Source: Pseudomonadota bacterium
Lineage (GTDB): Bacteria > Bdellovibrionota > Bacteriovoracia > Bacteriovoracales > Bacteriovoracaceae
Assembly (NCBI GenBank): GCA_021299675.1
Contig: JAJTIF010000213.1
Span: 1 to 8,811 of the forward strand
Length of the DNA: 8,811 bases
Direction: 5' to 3'
Shown here: positions 1 to 6,326 of the stretch, in pieces
Position numbering within the stretch: position 1 is the stretch's first letter
Layout of the letters: the number at the start of each line of letters is the position of its first letter
Made by a program: the position numbers and the translations under genes
The notes under the pieces: generated by a model
What the model was told of the DNA's origin: nothing
The model's database searches: none
Seen by the model: the letters and a program-made list of their open reading frames with translations, nothing else

Positions 1-266
1 AAGGGGACGGCCTGGTCCACTTCTTCGAGATCCAGAACATCATCCATAGAACTCGCCGGGAGACCTGTTTCATCAAGGGTGACGATGAGATCAGTATTGG
101 AAGAGAGATCTTCCACACTCCTCTGATAGGAAGCCACAGTAGCCTCAGAAAGGAGAACCACAACCGAAGCAAGAGCGACACTCAACATAAGAGAAAAAAA
201 TAAAACAGCAGTGGGAAGTTTTCGACTGGCGAGACTTCTGCGCGTGAAGCGGAGAAAAACTCTCAC
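1..266 (-). CDS. FtsX/MacB-type ABC transporter permease, N-terminal part (cut by window edge)
   Basis: The first 88 codons of an inner-membrane permease are present; the rest lies beyond the left edge. Translation starts with GTG at 266 and gives an Arg-rich cytoplasmic start (RVFLRFTRRSLASRK), then one hydrophobic membrane segment at about residues 21-43. A periplasmic region follows, beginning around SEATVASYQRSVEDLSSNTDLIV. This layout (short basic N-terminus, TM1, large periplasmic domain) is that of MacB/LolC/LolE-like permeases. The GTG overlaps the stop of the upstream ATPase by 4 bp (GTGA), which supports both the start and translational coupling. With that ATPase it would form a type VII (mechanotransmission) ABC complex working on lipoproteins, lipids or other envelope substrates. 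The substrate cannot be read from this fragment. An internal ATG at residue 29 is an unlikely start because it would destroy TM1. Confidence 0.8.
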   Translation of the reverse strand, partial: MRVFLRFTRRSLASRKLPTAVLFFSLMLSVALASVVVLLSEATVASYQRSVEDLSSNTDLIVTLDETGLPASSMDDVLDLEEVDQAVP

Positions 267-943
267 GTCGCTACCCGACCGTCGATGAGATGAATGATCC
301 GGTCACAGCTTTTCGCCACCCCATGATCATGAGTTACAATGACCAGTGAAGCACCCGTTGAATTTTTCAAACTAAGAAGAAGTTCAAGAACCATGGCACC
401 AGTCTTTGAATCCAAAGCCCCGGTCGGTTCATCGGCAAAAAGCAAACGGGGACTCGCAACTAATGCCCGCGCGATGGCCACTCTCTGCTGCTCTCCACCC
501 GAGAGTTCTGTTGGACGGTGATGACTCCGGTGACCGAGGCTTACTTGATCAAGAAGTGCGCGAGCTCTGTCTTCAGACTCCGAGATATTTTTTCCATCAA
601 GGAGAAGAGGCCAGGCGACATTTTCAACCGCCGTGAGCGAGGGAAGAAGATTGAACGATTGAAAAATAAAACCCAGCTGTCTTCTCCGAAGGGCCGACAA
701 AGACGAGTCGGATAGACCTGTCGTATCTTGTCCCAGAATTTTTACGAATCCGTTATCGGGAAGATTGAGAGCTCCGAGAATCTGAAGAAGAGTAGTCTTA
801 CCAGCGCCACTGGGCCCCATGATGGCGACCGTTTCACCAGCCTTAATCACAAGGTCAATTCCCCTAAGAATTTCCACGGCTTTATCACCACGAGAATGAC
901 TTTTCCTGAGACCTTTAGCTTCGATCACTGCACTCGTATTCAT
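263..943 (-). CDS. ABC transporter ATP-binding protein, LolD/MacB type
   Basis: This 226-residue cytoplasmic ATPase is the usual length for the LolD/MacB/FtsE group. With numbering from the ATG at 943, the Walker A GPSGAGKTT is at 43-51 and the Q-loop Gln at 95 (FIFQSFNLLP). The signature LSGGE is at 147-151, Walker B LLFADEP at 167-173, the D-loop GALD at 175-178 and the H-loop His at 205. All catalytic elements are intact. The ORF extends in frame to a TTG at 979, which would overlap the beta-barrel gene by 26 bp. I prefer the ATG because MNTSAVIEAKGL is where family members normally begin and neither start has a convincing Shine-Dalgarno sequence. The gene follows the beta-barrel gene by 10 bp and overlaps the permease gene by 4 bp, so the three are probably co-transcribed. 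It should power the permease encoded next to it. LolD itself is possible, but the neighbours suggest a specialised paralogue. Confidence 0.9.
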   Translation of the reverse strand: MNTSAVIEAKGLRKSHSRGDKAVEILRGIDLVIKAGETVAIMGPSGAGKTTLLQILGALNLPDNGFVKILGQDTTGLSDSSLSALRRRQLGFIFQSFNLLPSLTAVENVAWPLLLDGKNISESEDRARALLDQVSLGHRSHHRPTELSGGEQQRVAIARALVASPRLLFADEPTGALDSKTGAMVLELLLSLKNSTGASLVIVTHDHGVAKSCDRIIHLIDGRVAT

Positions 944-953
944 TTCACCATTG

Positions 954-2243
954 TCAGAAAAAATATTCAAGTTGTCCAATCAATCGATGATTCTCAGATA
1001 GGCGTCCAATACCGGAATTGACATTACCATTCAAGAGGCTCGCGGTAAGACTCAGATTGAGCGCCTCAGACCATTCATGCCGCAGAAAGAAATTCACCAC
1101 TGAACTTCTGTCCTCTGTGACAAGGAAATCTGCTCCGGTTGTCCACTTCTCCAGGCGGAATTCGGTTCTGAGTGTCCCATAACTCCTAGTGAATGCGAGA
1201 TCGATTGAATCTTTCACAAAGACCGATGACTTATCATTATTCACATAGATGTAGACGGCATTTACGTAAAGAGATCCGTCCCACAAAATATTTTCCCAGA
1301 GGCGATCAATCCCTGAGCTCGCGATAAAAGAATTGTAACCAAACGCCCGGTCAGATTTTTTCACCATATACTGAGCTGCCTCAAACCGCAGACCGTACTC
1401 ATTCCAGGTTCCCGCCGCGTCTCCACCGATCATAGTCTGGCGAGGATAGAATGGTTTAATTCTGACCGTAAGAGGAAGAGCAGGATCATTAGCGTCTCCG
1501 GTTAAACGATAAGAAAGGATAGATCTCTTTCTCCGGAACTGTCCCAAGGCCAGTGAATAATCCCATCCCTTCACCTGAAGTAACCGGATCCGTCCGGCGA
1601 AGTCCTGCGAAGAATTATGATGCTCACTTTCCAATGTGTATTTTAAAGGAACGGTAGCCCCCTGATTCACATCTACTGCCGTTGGAAGAACAGTTCCCCA
1701 TCGGGAGTCCATGGGATCAATTTTGCCGGTGCCTCCAAAAGGAAGAAGATCCGTCTGGCCATGGGGAACGTAAATCCCCTCAAAGACAATATCCTGATCC
1801 GCACCCGGATGGAGTCTCACAGAAACCTGCGTCTGCGAAAGCTCACGAGGAAAGACAGGGTCAGAAAGATCAAAAGATCGAAAGCCATTAGTAGGATTTA
1901 ATCCATCTGCGGCTCCCCATTTGACGGGGGCCATACCGACAATAAAATCAATCTTATCGGAGGTAAAATCCCCCCATAGTTCGCTCGAGAGTAGATGGTT
2001 ATTCGCTATCTTTGTCTCGCTCAGGTCCTGGATATTGGTGGTCAAAACGGGTGAAACTTTGAGCCCCAGGTTTTCATGAGAGGCAGAGATTTCAAGCTTA
2101 AGAATTCCCTGGCCCATATTATGAGGATAATCATCAGTAGTCGTCAGAAATTCTCCGGCACGCAGTTCGACTTTCCCACCGAGAGTAGACCAATCCACAG
2201 CATTTGCCTGAAGGACATTAAAAAGAGCGATGAAGAAAAGCAT
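954..2243 (-). CDS. Outer-membrane beta-barrel protein of unknown substrate, first gene of the ABC unit
   Basis: This 429-residue protein starts with a short hydrophobic signal peptide (MLFFIALFNVLQANA, likely cut after residue 15). The mature part is rich in alternating beta-strand patterns and ends in ...LEYFF; a terminal Phe is the usual outer-membrane barrel signature recognised by BAM. A segment around residues 103-132 contains KWG (108-110) and NPTN (116-119). It recalls the conserved WG/NP motif of DUF1302-like barrels often encoded near LolA-like proteins and MMPL or ABC exporters; that link is family memory, not a search. The gene leads the minus-strand unit and is divergent from a LolA-like gene, suggesting an outer-membrane endpoint for that transport route. 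One oddity is that the predicted signal peptide has no basic residue before the hydrophobic core. The in-frame codons just upstream (RISRLHFL) would supply them but contain no standard start except CTG. I do not recognise a named family with confidence. Confidence 0.8.
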   Translation of the reverse strand: MLFFIALFNVLQANAVDWSTLGGKVELRAGEFLTTTDDYPHNMGQGILKLEISASHENLGLKVSPVLTTNIQDLSETKIANNHLLSSELWGDFTSDKIDFIVGMAPVKWGAADGLNPTNGFRSFDLSDPVFPRELSQTQVSVRLHPGADQDIVFEGIYVPHGQTDLLPFGGTGKIDPMDSRWGTVLPTAVDVNQGATVPLKYTLESEHHNSSQDFAGRIRLLQVKGWDYSLALGQFRRKRSILSYRLTGDANDPALPLTVRIKPFYPRQTMIGGDAAGTWNEYGLRFEAAQYMVKKSDRAFGYNSFIASSGIDRLWENILWDGSLYVNAVYIYVNNDKSSVFVKDSIDLAFTRSYGTLRTEFRLEKWTTGADFLVTEDRSSVVNFFLRHEWSEALNLSLTASLLNGNVNSGIGRLSENHRLIGQLEYFF

Positions 2244-2348
2244 CAGAAAGTGTAAACGAGATATTCTTGAGCGTCCACATAAGTTATTTCAAGTGTGCCT
2301 CACCGTTGTCCGACCGAAACCGTACACTTTTTGGAAAAAGTTTCCCTC

Positions 2349-2384
2349 GTTAGAAGGTTTCCTAACAAGGCTACAATACTAAAA
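2349..2384 (+). promoter_or_regulatory. Putative leaderless promoter of the LolA-like/lipoprotein/desaturase unit
   Basis: TACAAT at 2372-2377 matches the -10 consensus TATAAT at five of six positions. It lies exactly six bases before the ATG at 2384, so transcription would begin at or next to the start codon. No usable Shine-Dalgarno lies upstream: the only AAGG is 14 bases away. This TANNNT-N6-ATG layout is the known signature of leaderless messages. A -35 match at the right distance (about 2349-2354, GTTAGA) is poor. A small inverted repeat GTTAG-N8-CTAAC at 2349-2366 and two GTTTCC copies (2340-2345, 2357-2362) sit just upstream and could be an operator; this is speculative. Confidence 0.45.
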
Positions 2385-3145
2385 TGATCTGGACCCTCTC
2401 TTTATTTTTTGTTCTCCAAGTTTCGGCCGCTCTTCCGGAGGCACAGACCCTTCTTAATAACTGGAAGGATGCGATGTACACTCCCCATGAGGCGTCGAAA
2501 TTTCGCATGACAATTACGCCCGAAAAAGGCGATCCCATTGTCCGTGAGGCTGATATTTTTTACCGCTCAGAAAATAGAAAAGAAGTGAAGATTCTGATGC
2601 GATTTACGTCGCCGGCAAAGATCAAGGGAACTTCGTTTTTGTCCCTCAAAAAAACTCAGGCTGATTCGAGTGACCAGTGGATTTATTTCCCTGCTTATAA
2701 AAAGGCGAGACGCCTTTCCTCAAGAAAAAAGGAGGATCCTTTCCTCGATAGCGATTTCAGTAACGGCGATATTTCTTTCGAGTATCACCGCGGCTATACC
2801 TTCAAGGTGATCAAGGAAGTAACTATCGGCGGAAAACCCGTTTACGTTCTGGAAGGAATCGCACCGGCCTCTGAGGAAACTCTTTATGGGAAGCAGGTTC
2901 TCTACATCGCCAAGAAAGATAATCTGAATCTCAAGAGCGAGTTCTACGACAAAAAAGGTGTTCTGATCAAAGAGTTCATCGTTAAGAAATGGGCCAAATA
3001 CGGGACCCACTGGGCTATCGATGAGGGGCTCATGAAAAACCTCACCAATAAAAGTGAGACCTCGATTACTTTCATGAGCCGCGACCCTGATACAGTCCCC
3101 GCTGATAAAATCTTTACCATGATGAACCTGGAGCGCGGACTGTGA
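2384..3145 (+). CDS. LolA-like outer membrane lipoprotein-sorting protein (PF17131 type)
   Basis: This 253-residue exported protein has a signal peptide at residues 1-15 (MIWTLSLFFVLQVSA, cut near VSA/AL). The diagnostic stretch is at about 72-130: RFTSPAKIKGTSFL, then DQWIYFPAYKKARRLSS, then FLDSDFSNGDI. It matches my knowledge of the LolA_like family, typically annotated as outer membrane lipoprotein-sorting protein. Members adopt a LolA-like half-barrel that shields a hydrophobic ligand in the periplasm. They are frequently encoded beside MMPL or ABC exporters and barrels, and here the ABC exporter and barrel lie divergently across a 140-bp gap. The gene is first in a chain whose next member overlaps it by 4 bp (GTGA). 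The likely role is carrying a lipid or acylated protein between inner and outer membrane; the ligand is unknown. It is not classical LolA. Confidence 0.88.
   Translation: MIWTLSLFFVLQVSAALPEAQTLLNNWKDAMYTPHEASKFRMTITPEKGDPIVREADIFYRSENRKEVKILMRFTSPAKIKGTSFLSLKKTQADSSDQWIYFPAYKKARRLSSRKKEDPFLDSDFSNGDISFEYHRGYTFKVIKEVTIGGKPVYVLEGIAPASEETLYGKQVLYIAKKDNLNLKSEFYDKKGVLIKEFIVKKWAKYGTHWAIDEGLMKNLTNKSETSITFMSRDPDTVPADKIFTMMNLERGL
3130..3133 (+). promoter_or_regulatory. Shine-Dalgarno GGAG supporting the GTG start at 3142
   Basis: GGAG lies eight bases before the GTG at 3142, inside the last codons of the LolA-like gene. Together with the GTGA overlap it fixes the lipoprotein start at the non-ATG codon. 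Confidence 0.6.
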
Positions 3146-4212
3146 AATTTTTGTTTCTTACTCTCTACTTCCTCGTTTCCTGCGGAAAGAAATCTCCGGC
3201 ACCTCCGATTATGCAGGACGTTTCCCGATCGGAGATTAAGGTCTCCCCATTGGGTGTTCAGGCAACTCAGAAAGTTTTTGATCTCTACTCAACCGATGGG
3301 AAACTCACTCTTTCCCAGATCAAAAATATCGGTAAAAGAATTTCTCCCATAATCTCCGACTATCTGGAGAAACTAAAAATAGAGGAAACTCCCGGAAAAA
3401 GATACTCCGCTGTCGATTTCTTCAGTTTCCTTGGGGAATCGAACCGCACTCTTTACTGGTCGCTCACGTATGATCTCCAGACCGAGGCTGGGTGGCGAAA
3501 GGTTCTGACGACGGAATTCTATGAAGCTGATCCAGGACTGATCGAAGAAACTCTACGGCGAATGCGGCAGGTTCTGGAATTAATCCAGGCTCCCGGTGGC
3601 CAGGATAAATTCCTCGCTTTAGCACTCACTATTGGTGGTGCTTTTAATGTAATCGAAGCCTTCACACCTACTCTAGGCAGTGTCGCCGCTTCCCTTATGA
3701 AACAAACCCAGTTCGCTTTCTCGACATCTATTCCTGCTTCAGAGGGTTCGGAAGAATCCGAGAGACTCATGAAGCTTCTCTTAGTGACTCAGTATGCACT
3801 GATCGATCAGCAGGATAAAGTTCTCGTGATCGATTTTGACCGGATAGCACGCTGGAACCTCGATGGTGTGAAAAAGATCATGTCGAATCTGTACCCAGGT
3901 ATCAAGTTCCCGATTATTGAAAAAATCTATCACGACAATGTCCTCGCCGCCCGCTCGAAGGCACAGTCTTCAACCGAAGAAGCCCACAAGTATATTCACA
4001 AGAAGGCCTGGACTGCTCTGGGGAAATTCTCTGATTCCGATCTCAATTGGAGTGCCTATGAGAGTTACGAGTTCGTGAGCAGCGTCTGCAAGGATCTCAC
4101 CCCTCGGATTACCGTTCAGGAATGGATTAAGTACTTCGACGAAAAGCTTGCGGCCCTTGATTACACGGACGCAGAATTCTGCAATTCACTTAAGTTGACC
4201 CAGACAAAATGA
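3142..4212 (+). CDS. Unrecognised lipoprotein of 356 residues
   Basis: The protein begins MKFLFLTLYFLVSCGKK. A short hydrophobic stretch ends in the lipobox LVSC, with the lipidated Cys at 14. Gly follows the Cys rather than Asp, so outer-membrane sorting is expected by the E. coli rule. The mature protein looks mainly alpha-helical and soluble, with two further Cys at 316 and 347. Residues 46-64 (FDLYSTDGKLTLSQIKNIG) resemble an EF-hand loop that has lost two positions; calcium binding is uncertain. I do not recognise the family. The GTG start overlaps the LolA-like stop by 4 bp, and its own stop overlaps the desaturase ATG by 4 bp (ATGA). The three products are therefore made together. An outer-membrane partner of the LolA-like carrier is a reasonable guess from context only. 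Confidence 0.85.
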   Translation: MKFLFLTLYFLVSCGKKSPAPPIMQDVSRSEIKVSPLGVQATQKVFDLYSTDGKLTLSQIKNIGKRISPIISDYLEKLKIEETPGKRYSAVDFFSFLGESNRTLYWSLTYDLQTEAGWRKVLTTEFYEADPGLIEETLRRMRQVLELIQAPGGQDKFLALALTIGGAFNVIEAFTPTLGSVAASLMKQTQFAFSTSIPASEGSEESERLMKLLLVTQYALIDQQDKVLVIDFDRIARWNLDGVKKIMSNLYPGIKFPIIEKIYHDNVLAARSKAQSSTEEAHKYIHKKAWTALGKFSDSDLNWSAYESYEFVSSVCKDLTPRITVQEWIKYFDEKLAALDYTDAEFCNSLKLTQTK

Positions 4213-5162
4213 AGACTTCGCAACTTGCACAATTCGGTGCCCGGAAAGACAAGGCTTGGTTTGAAGTATCGGTAACGATCGTCCCCTACTTCCTGGGCTT
4301 CGGGTTTTCCGCCTTCCTCTTTGAGCGAAGCTTCGCACTATTCTTCTTCTCGGCGTTCCTCACCACTCTTTTCAGTGTCAGGCTTTTTTCCATCTTCCAT
4401 GATTGTAGTCATCGAAGTTTTCACCCCAATAAAAATGTTTCCCTCTGGCTCGGGAGACTCTGCGGTTTCTTTTCAGGGTTCAATCCCTACGAGGCCTGGA
4501 CACGGACGCATCTTTCTCATCACACGAATCTGAACAACCTCGACCTGAAGCTTCCGGGTGACATACTCATCTATACCGTCGAACAATTTCAGGCCCTTTC
4601 TCAGCTTAGGAAATTCTTTTACAAAGTTTACCGACATCCAATCTTTCTCATGGGTCTGGGTGGGATTATTTACTTTCTCGTCTACGCCCGTATCCCGTGG
4701 CTCTTTCCGAAGAAAGTTCGTAAAAGTATCTGGGCAACAAACGCAGGAGTTTTGATTTTACTTCTCTCTGGCTCCGCTCTTTTCGGCACAAGAAGTTTCC
4801 TCGCCACGCAAATTCTAGTTCTCTGGATGAGTACCGTCATCGGAGTCGGGATCTTTTACATCCATCATCAGTTCGAAGACGCCTACTTCAGTCGCGGGGA
4901 TTCCTGGAAACTTTCCGAGACATCTCTTAAGGGCAGTTCCTACTTTCATTCCCCCCCCATAGTAGAGTGGTTCACCATGAACATTGGTTACCACCACGTT
5001 CATCATCTTCATCCCACCATCCCTGGGTACTATCTTCCAGAGGTCACCAAGCTCTGTGAAGAATATTCTCAGAAGAAGGCCCTGGGATTAGGCGACATCC
5101 TCACGTGCTTTCGCTTCAAACTTTACTGCGAAAAGACCTCGAGGCTTATTTCATTCCCATAG
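4209..5162 (+). CDS. Acyl-lipid omega-6 (Delta12-type) fatty acid desaturase
   Basis: This 317-residue integral membrane di-iron enzyme has three histidine boxes: HDCSH at 64-68, HLSHH at 101-105 and HHVHH at 262-266. IHHQFEDAYF at 218-227 is the same element as the xHQFED motif of DesA/omega-6 desaturases. Hydrophobic stretches at about 21-60, 143-160 and 178-216 fit a four-helix membrane topology. The family oxidises an existing acyl chain with O2 and an electron donor, typically introducing a second double bond (oleate to linoleate in DesA). Regiospecificity here is inferred. It is slightly shorter than typical DesA. The ATG overlaps the lipoprotein stop by 4 bp, tying a desaturase to an envelope transport unit, which is unusual. 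Its 3' end overlaps the convergent desaturase by 17 bp. A run of eight C at 4951-4958 lies before box 3. Confidence 0.92.
   Translation: MKTSQLAQFGARKDKAWFEVSVTIVPYFLGFGFSAFLFERSFALFFFSAFLTTLFSVRLFSIFHDCSHRSFHPNKNVSLWLGRLCGFFSGFNPYEAWTRTHLSHHTNLNNLDLKLPGDILIYTVEQFQALSQLRKFFYKVYRHPIFLMGLGGIIYFLVYARIPWLFPKKVRKSIWATNAGVLILLLSGSALFGTRSFLATQILVLWMSTVIGVGIFYIHHQFEDAYFSRGDSWKLSETSLKGSSYFHSPPIVEWFTMNIGYHHVHHLHPTIPGYYLPEVTKLCEEYSQKKALGLGDILTCFRFKLYCEKTSRLISFP
4951..4958 (+). repeat. C8 homopolymer inside the Delta12-type desaturase
   Basis: Eight consecutive C encode Ser248-Pro249-Pro250, just before histidine box 3. A slip of one base would remove that box. Each of the three desaturase genes in this window carries such a G/C run of seven or eight; I noticed none elsewhere in the window. 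Confidence 0.7.
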
Positions 5163-6189
5163 TTTTTAAATGATTCACATGCGCCGAAAGAGCGCCAATT
5201 GCGGTCTCATGAATCTGGTAGCGGACGCCAAACTTCTCGCAGTTCTGTCTAACAATTCCTGAGAGCTTCGGATAATGAACGCTGGCGATCCCTGGAAAAA
5301 GGTGATGCTCAATCTGGTAATTAAGTCCTCCCGTGTACCAAGTGAGAAACCAGTTCCGTGGACAAAAATTACTAGTCTGGTGAACCTGTTCTTTTTGGGA
5401 AAGAATCCCGTCCACAGCTTGACTCTCAAAAGATGCTCCCTCAGTACAATGAGCGATCTGGATGAGTATTCCCAGAAAGACACCAAGACCTCCCATCACA
5501 AAAAAATAAGCCAGAAGGACATGACTAAAGGGTACAAAAAAAGAGGGGAACACAAAGGTAAAAAAGAAAACAATAAATTTGCCCCCCCAGAAAACCATGA
5601 AATCAATTCCAGAGGGCCTTATGAACTTTTTCCCCAGAAGCTCGCCTTTAAAATACGTGGCGAAGTCCTGCCAGAGTTGCCAGCGAAAGAGAATCAGGAA
5701 ATAGAGTAAAGGAAAATAGAATTGTTGGTAGCGATTGAAGGGACGAAGAGGTTGATCAGGAGAGATCCGAAGGAAGGGCGCGGTCTGAACATCCGGGTCA
5801 TGCGCCAGATGATTGGGACTTCCGTGATGAAGCACATTGTGTTTCCAGCGCCAGACGTAGGAGCTAGCTCCCATGAGATCATAACCGCATCCGGTGACCC
5901 GGTTCCAGAAACGAGACCTCGAAAAGGCTCCGTGACAAGAGTCATGGGCAAAGCCGAAACCAATGCCACCCATGGCAAAGATCATGACGAGGCACCAGAG
6001 AAATCCAGTACCAAAATTCGACGAATGGAAAACCAGTCCCCAGTAGGAAACGCCCATGAGAGAAAGAAAAATCAAAGGCTTCGTGTGAAGCCAGATATTT
6101 CCTTTGATCGATCGATCGTGAACAACGAAGTATGTCATCACTTCACTTCTGAGTGTCTTTGAGAACTCATCTTGGCGACAATCCATCAT
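5146..6189 (-). CDS. Front-end-type fatty acid desaturase (linoleoyl-CoA/Delta6-like)
   Basis: This 347-residue membrane enzyme has boxes HDSCH at 82-86, HNVLHH at 117-122 and QIEHH at 292-296. Gln replacing the first His of box 3 (QIEHHLFP) is the hallmark of front-end desaturases (Delta5, Delta6, sphingolipid Delta8). These insert a double bond between an existing one and the carboxyl end. The N-terminal cytochrome b5 domain found in eukaryotic members is absent, as in cyanobacterial DesD, so an external electron donor is needed. Hydrophobic segments lie at about 37-55, 62-81, 157-170 and 200-247. GGAG at 6194-6197 lies 4 bases before the first of two adjacent ATG codons and 7 before the second, so the true start may be 6186. 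It overlaps the omega-6-type gene tail to tail by 17 bp. Together they could make polyunsaturated acyl chains (inference). It contains a G7 run at residues 201-203. Confidence 0.92.
   Translation of the reverse strand: MMDCRQDEFSKTLRSEVMTYFVVHDRSIKGNIWLHTKPLIFLSLMGVSYWGLVFHSSNFGTGFLWCLVMIFAMGGIGFGFAHDSCHGAFSRSRFWNRVTGCGYDLMGASSYVWRWKHNVLHHGSPNHLAHDPDVQTAPFLRISPDQPLRPFNRYQQFYFPLLYFLILFRWQLWQDFATYFKGELLGKKFIRPSGIDFMVFWGGKFIVFFFTFVFPSFFVPFSHVLLAYFFVMGGLGVFLGILIQIAHCTEGASFESQAVDGILSQKEQVHQTSNFCPRNWFLTWYTGGLNYQIEHHLFPGIASVHYPKLSGIVRQNCEKFGVRYQIHETAIGALSAHVNHLKTMGMK
5582..5588 (-). repeat. G7 homopolymer inside the front-end desaturase
   Basis: On the coding (minus) strand seven G encode Trp201-Gly202-Gly203, upstream of the QIEHH box at 292-296. 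A one-base slip would abolish that box. Confidence 0.65.
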
Positions 6190-6326
6190 CCTACTCCAGG
6201 GGCAATAATCTCAATTTTCATTGGGATTTAGGGATTACGAAAGAAAATCACGAAGGAGCAATTTTTTCCTGTTACTATTTTAAGAGATCCATTGCATACT
6301 AAAACTATGTTTTAAAGGGTGCATTC
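6190..6326. promoter_or_regulatory. Divergent control region between two desaturase genes
   Basis: This 137-bp AT-rich gap must hold start signals for both flanking genes. On the minus strand GGAG at 6194-6197 serves the front-end desaturase. On the plus strand AAAGGG at 6314-6319 lies seven bases before the ATG at 6327. A weak plus-strand promoter candidate is TTACTA (6272-6277), 17 bases, CATACT (6295-6300), with three and four of six consensus matches. No strong sigma-70 or recognisable ECF-type promoter stands out. Confidence 0.45.

Noticed and set aside
944..979. TTG start extending the ATPase by 12 residues
   Set aside because: The extension lies mostly inside the barrel gene, has no ribosome site and is not expected in the family; the ATG at 943 is preferred, though TTG cannot be excluded.
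339..1021. Several plus-strand open frames opposite the ABC ATPase
   Set aside because: The minus-strand ATPase has every nucleotide-binding motif intact, and the plus-strand frames overlap each other without motifs.
5160..5210. Terminator between the convergent desaturases
   Set aside because: I looked for a GC stem with a T run on both strands and found no convincing hairpin.
6106..6117. Three GATC sites in tandem
   Set aside because: They fall in ordinary codons for His-Asp-Arg-Ser-Ile near the desaturase N-terminus; with no dam or origin context this is most likely chance.
5275..6162. Two plus-strand open frames of 144 and 146 codons opposite the front-end desaturase
   Set aside because: They are antisense shadows of a gene with clear catalytic boxes, lack recognisable domains and are rich in charged low-complexity composition typical of reversed hydrophobic coding.
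6286..6320. Possible ECF/ChrR-type promoter before the third desaturase
   Set aside because: AGATCC resembles the TGATCC -35 element, but no matching -10 element lies at the required distance.
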